In this document: in pieces, positions 6,202 through 12,290 of the stretch | Position numbering within the stretch: position 1 is the stretch's first letter | How the letters are laid out: every line of letters begins with the position of its first letter | The notes under the pieces: model-generated | The model's input: only the letters and a program-made list of their open reading frames with translations | Database searches by the model: none | What the model was told of the DNA's origin: nothing | Origin: Thiotrichaceae bacterium | Lineage (GTDB): Bacteria > Pseudomonadota > Gammaproteobacteria > Thiotrichales > Thiotrichaceae | Length of the DNA stretch: 12,290 bases | Direction of reading: 5' to 3' | Assembly (NCBI GenBank): GCA_026992705.1 | Contig: JALWYT010000287.1 | Coordinates: 1-12,290, forward strand | Translations under genes and position numbers: made by a program

Positions 6202-6881
6202 TATTTAATTTCTGGCTTCTTACGAGGTAAGGCGGCTTTTAGGCGATCAAATTCATCAGCAGCGACATAGTAAAAAATCTCACGTCCATTGGGGTCTTGT
6301 AGAATAGCCACGCCTTTTTTGGGATAAAACCAATAAACTAAATCATCAGGCAAGGTCTCCGTACTTTCTGGCTCACCAAATTGTTTACGAATAGTCACCG
6401 CTTCATAATTTGCAGAAGGTATATACACTAATCGCCAAATTCGCATTTTATTTGCTTGTTTAAGACTACTTTCTGCAAGGTCATATTTCCAATGACCACT
6501 GGGTGTTGACTTCTTATCTGATGGATTAATTTGCGTAAGAAACTCTCTAAGCTTTACTTGATCTGCATCAATATCTGCAATCAAAGTTGCATCAAATATA
6601 CCCAAACGGGTTTTTCCAAAAAAAGCCTCAAGAGATAATGCTCCATCTCTTGCCTCAAAAATACTGACGTCAGCAATTTTATGCAGAGACAACATCATCT
6701 CTTCTAATGTTAATCGACCAATATCTAAACCAAATACTTTGGTTGCTCCTGTCTCACTAATTTCTATCTTCCATGGTAAATCTTTACTTAGTTTCTGTTT
6801 ATCGTCAGCATAAAATAGCCAAGCAAACAAAAACAGACCGAAGAAAAGTAAAACAATGGTAAGAAATAACAAGCGTTTCAT
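6201..6881 (-). CDS. Conserved membrane-anchored protein of unknown function
   Basis: I cannot name this 226-residue protein. Residues about 4-24 form one hydrophobic helix with an uncleaved-looking start (MKRLL...), so the rest (25-226) probably faces the periplasm. No cysteine, lipobox or catalytic signature is visible. Segments that look conserved from my memory of similar proteins in other gammaproteobacteria include LPWKIEISETGATKVFGLDI (35-54), the following 'TLEEMM', 'GALSLEAFFGKTRLG' (80-94), and near the C-terminus 'QFGEPESTE' and 'VYWFYPKKGVAILQD' (182-196). It is first in the operon with the ycgN-type gene and hslR, its stop overlapping the next start. A weak GGA precedes the ATG. 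A role in envelope or metal handling is only a guess from the neighbours. Confidence 0.85.
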   Translation of the reverse strand: MKRLLFLTIVLLFFGLFLFAWLFYADDKQKLSKDLPWKIEISETGATKVFGLDIGRLTLEEMMLSLHKIADVSIFEARDGALSLEAFFGKTRLGIFDATLIADIDADQVKLREFLTQINPSDKKSTPSGHWKYDLAESSLKQANKMRIWRLVYIPSANYEAVTIRKQFGEPESTETLPDDLVYWFYPKKGVAILQDPNGREIFYYVAADEFDRLKAALPRKKPEIK

Positions 6882-7054
6882 TAAAAATCCATGTATATCA
6901 TTAAAACTAACATATAATATCCTTTTTTCTTGTTAATTCGGAATGACAAAATAGATAAAAGTAAAAAATTATTTGCAGATATGAAGTATGCAGACACTTA
7001 TTAATTCTTTTATACTTTTGTCTTCTCTACTGTTCGAAGCATGAAGGATGTCAT
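6882..7054. promoter_or_regulatory. Divergent promoter region between the unknown-ycgN-hslR operon and gltA
   Basis: For gltA a TATACT (7011-7016) matches the -10 consensus in five of six positions, but no good -35 lies 16-18 bases upstream. For the leftward operon TATTAT (6919-6914) is a possible -10 with a poor -35. AGGA sits six bases before the gltA ATG. Confidence 0.35.
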
Positions 7055-8362
7055 ATGTCGAATAAAGACAGCGTTACATTAATAGATAACTCAACTGGAA
7101 AAGAAATAGAGTTACCCATTTTACACCCTACTGAAGGACCCGCAACCATTGACGTACGCACACTATACCGTCAATTAGGTTATTTCACTTATGACCCTGG
7201 TTTTATGTCAACGGCTAGTTGTCGTAGTGCTATTACCTATATGGATGGAGAAAAAGGAATATTACGGTACCGAGGTTATCCAATTGAGGAACTCGCTGAA
7301 AATAGTACCTTTTTAGAAACTTGCTACTTACTACTTAATGGCGAACTCCCCAATAGAGATGAAGCTGAAGAGTTTAATAACTTAATCACTCATCACACTA
7401 TGCTGCATGAGGCGTTTAAACGTTTTTATAGCGGCTTTCGCCGTGATGCTCACCCGATGGCAATCATGGTAGGTGTAGTTGGTGCATTATCAGCTTTCTT
7501 CCAAGACGAAAGTGATGTTCACGATAAACAAAGTCGTCGTATTGCAGCCCATCGTTTGATTGCAAAGATGCCAACTATTGCTGCTTGGAGTTATCGCTAT
7601 GCTCATGGCTTGCCGTTTATGTATCCGCAAAACCATTTGGATTACCCCAGTAATTTTTTGCATATGATGTTTGCAGTACCGACAGAAGAATACAAGCCTG
7701 ACCCTATTATGGTTAAAGCATTGGATCTTTTATTAATTCTTCATGCCGATCATGAGCAAAATGCCTCGACCTCAACAGTACGCCTGACAGGTAGTTCAGA
7801 AGCTAATCCATTTGCAGCCGTAGCAGCAGGTATTGCCTCACTCTGGGGACCCGCTCATGGTGGAGCTAATGAGGCGGTAATCCGTATGCTGATGGAAATT
7901 ATTGAATCAGGTAAAGGTATTCAGCACTTTATTGACCGTGCTAAAGATAAAAATGACCGCTTCCGCTTAATGGGCTTTGGGCATCGTGTTTATAAAAACT
8001 ATGACCCTAGAGCAAAAATCATCCGCAAAGTTTGTCATGATCTACTAGAAAATTTAGGAGATGATAACCCGTACAAGCAGTTATTTGATTTATCGGTTCA
8101 ATTAGAAGAAATTGCCTTAAAAGATGAGTATTTCATCTCTCGCAATCTATACCCGAATGTTGATTTTTACTCAGGTATTATTCTCCTCGCAATGGGCATT
8201 CCATTAAATATGTTCACGGTCATTTTCGCTCTTGCCAGAACCGTTGGCTGGATTACACACTGGGACGAAATGATGGATGACCCTGAATCTCGCATTGGTC
8301 GCCCAAGACAGCTATACTCAGGCAAATTAGAACGAAAATATATCAATATTGAAAATAGATAA
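7055..8362 (+). CDS. gltA: Citrate synthase, hexameric type
   Basis: This enzyme condenses oxaloacetate and acetyl-CoA to citrate and CoA, the entry step of the TCA cycle, in the cytoplasm. The 435-residue protein aligns end to end with E. coli GltA (427). The catalytic triad is visible: His268 (WGPAHGGANEA), His310 (MGFGHRVYKNYDPRA) and Asp370 (NVDFYSG), and the 'LHADHEQNASTSTVR' segment is intact. The N-terminal domain of about 50 residues marks the NADH-regulated hexameric class. However, the residue at the place of E. coli Cys206, which is linked to NADH inhibition there, is Thr210 (VPTEEYKPDP). The ATG has AGGA six bases upstream. A small DUF2892 gene follows after 12 bases. Confidence 0.97.
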   Translation: MSNKDSVTLIDNSTGKEIELPILHPTEGPATIDVRTLYRQLGYFTYDPGFMSTASCRSAITYMDGEKGILRYRGYPIEELAENSTFLETCYLLLNGELPNRDEAEEFNNLITHHTMLHEAFKRFYSGFRRDAHPMAIMVGVVGALSAFFQDESDVHDKQSRRIAAHRLIAKMPTIAAWSYRYAHGLPFMYPQNHLDYPSNFLHMMFAVPTEEYKPDPIMVKALDLLLILHADHEQNASTSTVRLTGSSEANPFAAVAAGIASLWGPAHGGANEAVIRMLMEIIESGKGIQHFIDRAKDKNDRFRLMGFGHRVYKNYDPRAKIIRKVCHDLLENLGDDNPYKQLFDLSVQLEEIALKDEYFISRNLYPNVDFYSGIILLAMGIPLNMFTVIFALARTVGWITHWDEMMDDPESRIGRPRQLYSGKLERKYINIENR

Positions 8363-8374
8363 TAGGAGAAAAAT

Positions 8375-8566
8375 ATGAGTTTAAATAACGTCATTATGGC
8401 ATTCGCAGGAACCGTCGTACTTGCCACAGTACTATTAGTAAAATTCGACATCGTAGGCGACTGGCTACTCTGGTTTACCGCCTTTGTCGGCTTTAACCTA
8501 CTACAATCATCTTTCACAGGCTTCTGCCCACTGGCAATGATATTGAAAAAATTTGGTTTAAAGTAA
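8375..8566 (+). CDS. Small DUF2892 inner-membrane protein
   Basis: This 63-residue protein belongs to the DUF2892 (YgaP membrane-domain-like) family, whose function on its own is not known; in YgaP the same domain is the membrane part of a rhodanese. Two hydrophobic helices lie at about residues 6-22 and 29-47. The family end motif is present as TGFCPLAMILKKFGLK (48-63), with Cys51-Pro52. There is no rhodanese domain attached or adjacent. An AGGAG with good spacing precedes the ATG. It follows gltA by 12 bases with no terminator between, so the two are probably co-transcribed. The pairing with citrate synthase has no obvious biochemical reason. Confidence 0.88.
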   Translation: MSLNNVIMAFAGTVVLATVLLVKFDIVGDWLLWFTAFVGFNLLQSSFTGFCPLAMILKKFGLK

Positions 8567-8612
8567 GCAATCTAAGCTCAATTTTTACATTACAAGCAAG
8601 AAAAATAGGCTG

Positions 8613-8717
8613 GTAGCCCGCATGAAGCTCTGCGGAATGCGGGGAATTTTCCACTATCATTAATATTTAAGGATAGTAGAAAATTCCCCGTGTTACATTG
8701 CATTCCACACGGGCTAC
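8613..8717. repeat. Nested inverted repeat of BIME/MITE type
   Basis: Two arms face each other. The outer ends GTAGCCCG (8613-8620) and CGGGCTAC (8710-8717) pair perfectly. The inner arms 8640-8658 and 8672-8690 pair over 19 bases with one mismatch, around a 13-base loop. Each arm also folds alone: CCCGCAT/ATGCGGG (8617-8623, 8637-8643) on the left and CCCGTGT/ACACGGG (8687-8693, 8707-8713) on the right, both with 13-base loops. It lies between the DUF2892 gene and cpdA, has no coding capacity and no clear target duplication, and could end transcription from gltA. Confidence 0.85.
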
Positions 8718-8742
8718 AGTTTACTTTCAACACTAAACAATA

Positions 8743-9498
8743 ATGAAAATAATCCAAATAAGTGACCTACACCTATTTGCAACAGCAACCGAAACAATGG
8801 ATATTGCAGGGTTTAGCGTCAATACCTATCAAACCTTTCAAAAAGTACGCCACGCTTTGCAACAAGAAAGCGATATTGATCTTATTATCGTTACAGGCGA
8901 TATTGCTCAAGACCCTAGCAAGCAAGCTTATCAACATATTGCCAAGCAATTACATACCCTAGATGCTCCTGTGTATTGCTTAACAGGCAATCATGATAAC
9001 CCTGAATACCTAAAGCGCTTTTTAAACACTGGCAATCTGCATAGCATTGATTATCTTGACACAGAAAGCTGGCGAATTATTTTTTTAGATAGCAGTAAAC
9101 CTAATTGTGTTGCGGGGCATTTTAGCGATGAGCAGTTGGCAAAGCTTGCTGAACAGCTTGATACGCATAAACCCATTTTAATTGCCATGCACCATCATCC
9201 TGTTCCTATTCATAGTCAATGGATGGATGAAATTGGCTTGCAGCAAGCAGAAAAATTTATAAATTTGATTAAGCAACAGGAGCAAGTCAAGGCGGTTATT
9301 TTTGGACATATTCATCAAGCGTTTGATGAAACACATCACAATATTCGCTTTTTAGGCAGTATTTCAAGCTGTTTACAATTTGTTGCTCAGCAGGATGATT
9401 TAGTTATATCCCCGCAATCTATCGGCTATCGACACCTTAATTTACAAACTAATGGTAATATTGATACCTATATTCAGCTTGTAGAACAGAATAACTAA
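8743..9498 (+). CDS. cpdA: 3',5'-cyclic-AMP phosphodiesterase, calcineurin-like
   Basis: CpdA hydrolyses cAMP to AMP in the cytoplasm and so tempers cAMP-CRP signalling. The 251-residue protein is a metallophosphoesterase with the complete set of metal-site motifs in order: D8-L-H10 (QISDLHL), G-D53 (VTGDIAQD), G-N83-H84-D (TGNHDNP), H150 in the AMHHHP segment, and G-H189-I-H191 (FGHIH). The length and the QISDLHLF start are typical of class III CpdA. No strong ribosome binding site precedes the ATG. It heads a compact group with amgK (13-base gap) and murU. A related metallophosphoesterase with another substrate cannot be fully excluded, but the signature fits CpdA best. Confidence 0.88.
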   Translation: MKIIQISDLHLFATATETMDIAGFSVNTYQTFQKVRHALQQESDIDLIIVTGDIAQDPSKQAYQHIAKQLHTLDAPVYCLTGNHDNPEYLKRFLNTGNLHSIDYLDTESWRIIFLDSSKPNCVAGHFSDEQLAKLAEQLDTHKPILIAMHHHPVPIHSQWMDEIGLQQAEKFINLIKQQEQVKAVIFGHIHQAFDETHHNIRFLGSISSCLQFVAQQDDLVISPQSIGYRHLNLQTNGNIDTYIQLVEQNN

Positions 9499-9511
9499 TA
9501 TTGAGCAAAAA

Positions 9512-10510
9512 ATGGACTCTCGACTCGAACAATTACAGCACTGGATAAGTGACACTCTCAATTGGCAAAATTATCATATTGAAGTTGCCTCGGCTGATGC
9601 CAGCTTTCGTCGTTATTTTCGCGTTTATTATCAAGATAAAAGTTATATCGCAATGGACGCTCCGCCCGATAAAGAGGATATTCTGCCCTTTATCGACATC
9701 ACCCAGCGACTACTCGCAACAGGCGTTCACGCCCCCAAAATCTTTGCTCAATCCATACAACAAGGCTTTTTACTGCTGGAAGATTTAGGCTCTACGCCTT
9801 ACCAAGACCAACTGGCAGATAATGCCGATGCCCTTTACCACGATGCCATGCAAGCCCTTGTTAAAATACAAAAAGCGGATACTTCAGGGCTTGAATACTA
9901 TGGTGAGCAATTACTCGATGAAGAAATGCAATTAATGCCAGAATGGTTTTTAAACAAGCATCTCAATATTCAATTAAACCCAAAGCAACAACAGATTATT
10001 CAAGACTGTTTTCAAGCCTTGATTAAGCACATCCTCACGCAAAACAATGGCTTTGTGCATCGTGATTACCACTCGCGTAATTTAATGATTATTGCCGACA
10101 ACAACCCCGCCATTATTGATTATCAAGATGCGGTTTATGGAGCGATTACTTATGACCTCGTTTCCCTATTACGGGATTGTTATGTGTATTGGTCAAACAG
10201 CCAAGTTGAAGCATGGGCATTGCAGTATCGTGATATGGCGGTTGCTGCAGATTTATTAGAACCCATTGATGATGCAGAATTTATTCGCCAATTCGATTTA
10301 ATGGGCTTGCAACGACACATCAAAGTACTCGGTATTTTCTGCCGACTTTGGCATCGTGATGGCAAAAAACATTATCTTAATGACTTGCCGCTGACTCTGT
10401 CCTATGTACTCACTATTGGCAAAAAGCACCCTGAAACACAAGCCCTAGTTGAATTATTTCACACACTCGATATTCCAAAGCGTATCGGAACCATAGAGAT
10501 TCCCGCATGA
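9512..10510 (+). CDS. amgK: N-acetylmuramate/N-acetylglucosamine kinase (AmgK)
   Basis: AmgK phosphorylates MurNAc (and GlcNAc) at the anomeric carbon, the first step of the recycling route that bypasses de novo UDP-MurNAc synthesis and its fosfomycin-sensitive MurA. The 332-residue protein is an aminoglycoside-phosphotransferase-fold kinase. The catalytic loop is H183-R-D185-Y-H-S-R-N190 (FVHRDYHSRNLMI) and the metal-binding Asp is D203 (IIDYQDAVYG). N-terminal nucleotide-fold features are visible: 'ASFRRYFRV' (30-38) and 'FLLLEDLGS' (86-94). The stop overlaps the murU start (ATGA), and this pairing is what distinguishes AmgK from other kinases of the fold. It lies 13 bases after cpdA. Confidence 0.92.
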   Translation: MDSRLEQLQHWISDTLNWQNYHIEVASADASFRRYFRVYYQDKSYIAMDAPPDKEDILPFIDITQRLLATGVHAPKIFAQSIQQGFLLLEDLGSTPYQDQLADNADALYHDAMQALVKIQKADTSGLEYYGEQLLDEEMQLMPEWFLNKHLNIQLNPKQQQIIQDCFQALIKHILTQNNGFVHRDYHSRNLMIIADNNPAIIDYQDAVYGAITYDLVSLLRDCYVYWSNSQVEAWALQYRDMAVAADLLEPIDDAEFIRQFDLMGLQRHIKVLGIFCRLWHRDGKKHYLNDLPLTLSYVLTIGKKHPETQALVELFHTLDIPKRIGTIEIPA

Positions 10511-11187
10511 AAGCCATGATACTCGCCGCTGGTCACGGCACGCGTATGCGACCACTAACCGACAACACCCCCAAACCGCTACTTAAAGTTGGCGGCAAAG
10601 CCCTGATTGTTTGGCATATCGAAAAACTAAAACGCTGCGGCTTTGAAGATATTGTCATTAATATTGCCTATTTAGGTGAACAAATCCCTAAAGCCCTAGG
10701 CGATGGCTCACAATGGGGTGTTAGTATCCAATATTCCGATGAACAAAAAGAAGGAGCCTTAGAAACCGCAGGCGGCATTATCAAAGCTCTGCCTCTGCTC
10801 GGCACAGAACCTTTTTTAGTCATTAGTGCCGATGTCTGGTCTGATTACGACTACGCCATGCCACAATTCAAAGCCAATGAACTTGCACACCTCATCCTAA
10901 TCCCCAACCCCGCCCACAACCCCGACGGCGATTTTCACCTAGACCCACAAGGCTACTTGCACCGAAACGGCAACAACAAACTCACCTTCAGCGGCATTGC
11001 CTACTACCACCCCGAACTCTTCACAGGACTAAGCTACGGCAAACGCCCCATCCGCTATGTACTACGTAATGCCATCGACCAACACCAAGTCAGCGGAGAA
11101 AAATACACTGGAGACTGGCGTGATATTGGCACGCCTGAAAGACTGAAGGAATTGGAGGATTATCTTGAGGCTGAGAGGGGTGAATAA
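10507..11187 (+). CDS. murU: N-acetylmuramate alpha-1-phosphate uridylyltransferase (MurU)
   Basis: MurU converts MurNAc-1-phosphate and UTP to UDP-MurNAc, the second step of the AmgK-MurU recycling route, in the cytoplasm. The 226-residue protein has the nucleotidyltransferase signature LAAGHGTRMRPLT (6-18), followed by PKPLL (22-26) with the catalytic-site Lys23. The metal-site Asp is D109 in SADVWSDYD, and 'GALETAGGI' (83-91) is typical of MurU. The C-terminus has GDWRDIGTPERL (202-213). Translation is coupled to amgK by ATGA. Codons from about 10860 to 11110 are strikingly C-rich (CAC, AAC, CCC, GAC), in sharp contrast to gloA just downstream. Confidence 0.93.
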   Translation: MKAMILAAGHGTRMRPLTDNTPKPLLKVGGKALIVWHIEKLKRCGFEDIVINIAYLGEQIPKALGDGSQWGVSIQYSDEQKEGALETAGGIIKALPLLGTEPFLVISADVWSDYDYAMPQFKANELAHLILIPNPAHNPDGDFHLDPQGYLHRNGNNKLTFSGIAYYHPELFTGLSYGKRPIRYVLRNAIDQHQVSGEKYTGDWRDIGTPERLKELEDYLEAERGE

Positions 11188-11298
11188 AAGTAATCCCAAA
11201 GTGATTTAGTCGTAACCTTTCTTACTTGTATGTTTTTTGGAGTAACAGATATTAAATAAACTGAATCTTTATTCCAATAAATACAATATCATAAAATA

Positions 11299-11327
11299 TT
11301 GTGACTATATTTTAATATTGATAAATT
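11299..11327 (+). promoter_or_regulatory. Possible promoter of gloA-cobN
   Basis: TTGTGA (11299-11304) and TAAATT (11322-11327) are 17 bases apart, each matching consensus in four of six positions. The start of transcription would be near 11334, just ahead of a strong AGGAGG (11344-11349) seven bases before the gloA ATG. No terminator hairpin is visible between murU and this site. Confidence 0.35.
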
Positions 11328-11343
11328 GCAATCCTTAATTTAT

Positions 11344-11349
11344 AGGAGG
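11344..11349 (+). promoter_or_regulatory. Strong ribosome binding site of gloA
   Basis: AGGAGG with a seven-base spacer to the ATG at 11357; a full match to the anti-Shine-Dalgarno core and the strongest in the window. Confidence 0.8.
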
Positions 11350-11356
11350 ATTTATA

Positions 11357-11752
11357 ATGCGAATATTACACACAATGCTCCGTGTTGCGGATTTGGATCG
11401 GTCGATTGCGTTTTATACTAATGTGCTGGGCATGAAGGAGTTGCGTCGTAAGGATTATCCTGAGGGGAAGTTTACTTTGGCTTTTATTGGTTATGGTGAT
11501 GAGCGTGAGCATACTGTGTTGGAGCTGACTTATAATTGGGGGGTGGATTCTTATGATTTAGGTACGGCGTTTGGACATATTGCGATTGAGGTTCCTGATG
11601 TTTATGAGGCTTGCGAGAAGATGCGGGAGGCAGGCGGTAAGATTATTCGGGAGGCGGGGCCGATGAATGCGGGTTCTACGATTATTGCTTTTTTAGAAGA
11701 CCCCGATGGTTATCAGATTGAATTAATTGGTGCTGACCATTTGCGTAGTTGA
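11357..11752 (+). CDS. gloA: Lactoylglutathione lyase (glyoxalase I)
   Basis: GloA isomerises the hemithioacetal of methylglyoxal and glutathione to S-lactoylglutathione, detoxifying methylglyoxal in the cytoplasm. The 131-residue protein is a two-module vicinal-oxygen-chelate enzyme. All four metal ligands known from the E. coli nickel enzyme sit at the same positions: His5 (MRILHTMLRV), Glu56 (TVLELTYN), His74 (AFGHIAIEV) and Glu122 (YQIELI). The absence of the long N-terminal extension and extra loops of zinc-type enzymes suggests Ni/Co dependence. AGGAGG precedes the ATG. Codon use is strongly G/T-rich, unlike the C/A-rich murU before it. cobN starts seven bases after the stop. Confidence 0.96.
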   Translation: MRILHTMLRVADLDRSIAFYTNVLGMKELRRKDYPEGKFTLAFIGYGDEREHTVLELTYNWGVDSYDLGTAFGHIAIEVPDVYEACEKMREAGGKIIREAGPMNAGSTIIAFLEDPDGYQIELIGADHLRS

Positions 11753-11759
11753 TTAAACG

Positions 11760-12290
11760 ATGCACTTACTTGCGGCAAAACCCGGTGGCTTTAGTGATGA
11801 TGAAGGTATTATTGACCTGCAACAAAGTCCTGCGGATATTGTAATTCTCTCCTCACAAGATAGTTCATTGGCTCTGCTTAGCCAATGTGCGACGCAGCTT
11901 GATGATGATTACCCTAGCCTGCGTTTAGCCAATCTTATTCACCTTAATAAGCCTGCTGCCTTTGATTTATATATGGATAGCGTATTGGAGCAGGCGAGCT
12001 TGATTATTGTTTCTTTATTGGGCGGGAAGTCTTATTGGCAGTACGGCTTGGAGCAGCTTGAAAGCTTGGCGAAACAAAAGAAGATTCCGCTGATTGTCGT
12101 CCCCGGAGATGATCAGCCTGATGCCCAATTATTTGCAATTAGCACGGTTGAACAAGCCGATTGTATCAGGGCATGGCGATATTTACGGCAAGCGGGGGTT
12201 CGTAATACTAACAATTTCTTTGCATGGCTTGCTAAGCGATTTTTTAAGCAAGATAGGGTCTGGAATGAGCCGTACAATCTGCCTCAAGCG
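11760..12290 (+). CDS. cobN: Cobaltochelatase subunit CobN, N-terminal part
   Basis: CobN is the large subunit that inserts cobalt into hydrogenobyrinate a,c-diamide in the late cobalt-insertion route to vitamin B12, working with CobS/CobT or ChlI/ChlD-type AAA partners. The first 177 codons are present and the gene runs off the right edge. The start MHLLAAKPGGFSDDEGIIDL is the classic CobN N-terminus, followed by 'PADIVILSSQDSSLALL', 'SLLGGKSYWQYGLEQL' (85-100) and 'VVPGDDQPD' (113-121). The ATG lies seven bases after the gloA stop without a clear ribosome binding site, so coupling to gloA is likely. CobN and the Mg-chelatase subunit H are related, but this N-terminus belongs to CobN. Confidence 0.94.
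   Translation, partial: MHLLAAKPGGFSDDEGIIDLQQSPADIVILSSQDSSLALLSQCATQLDDDYPSLRLANLIHLNKPAAFDLYMDSVLEQASLIIVSLLGGKSYWQYGLEQLESLAKQKKIPLIVVPGDDQPDAQLFAISTVEQADCIRAWRYLRQAGVRNTNNFFAWLAKRFFKQDRVWNEPYNLPQA

Noticed and set aside
6975..6998. TTGCAG as -35 of the gltA promoter
   Set aside because: At 17 bases it pairs only with ACTTAT, a poor -10; the better -10 (TATACT, 7011-7016) is too far away.
8167..8517. Antisense open frame across the gltA end and the DUF2892 gene
   Set aside because: It is fully antisense to two well-supported genes and its translation resembles no family.
11188..11356. Terminator or small gene between murU and gloA
   Set aside because: Only a four-base AATC/GATT pairing without a T run is present, and no open frame has a start with a ribosome binding site.

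Overview
The window looks like chromosomal DNA of a low-GC gammaproteobacterium. The evidence is a stand-alone NuoC (not a NuoCD fusion), an S20 gene with a TTG start, Hsp15/YcgN family genes, a hexameric-type citrate synthase, a CpdA phosphodiesterase, the AmgK-MurU wall-recycling pair, and the start of CobN. A Thiotrichales-like sulfur oxidiser or a methanotroph relative would fit, but I cannot fix the genus from this sequence. I see no phage, transposase, integrase, CRISPR array, rRNA or complete tRNA.

Layout: (1) 1-1715, minus strand: the head of the complex I operon, nuoA-nuoB-nuoC-nuoD, tightly overlapping and with nuoD cut by the window edge. (2) 1995-4764: a very AT-rich, divergently transcribed pair of cell-wall lipoproteins, an RlpA-like protein (minus) and a PBP4/DacB-type D,D-peptidase (plus). 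They are separated by 352 bases, and the dacB side of that gap looks like a structured leader. (3) 4847-5272: a bidirectional terminator and rpsT with a near-consensus promoter. (4) 5375-6881, minus: an overlapping three-gene operon of a conserved membrane-anchored unknown, a YcgN-type cysteine-cluster protein and hslR. (5) 7055-8566, plus: gltA followed by a small DUF2892 membrane protein. (6) 8613-8717: an elaborate nested inverted repeat of BIME/MITE type. (7) 8743-11187, plus: cpdA-amgK-murU. (8) 11357 to the end, plus: gloA and the N-terminus of cobN.

How the genes work together: nuo and gltA are core respiration and TCA genes. RlpA, DacB, AmgK and MurU all act on peptidoglycan: RlpA and DacB remodel it in the periplasm, while AmgK-MurU turns recovered MurNAc back into UDP-MurNAc in the cytoplasm. 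CpdA lowers cAMP and shares the AmgK-MurU transcription unit.

The points most worth a second look are the RlpA-like protein, which carries two copies of the double-psi beta-barrel with the first copy stripped of the catalytic Asp; the structured dacB leader; the nested repeat at 8613-8717, whose two arm hairpins differ by compensating changes; and an abrupt reversal of strand composition between murU and gloA.
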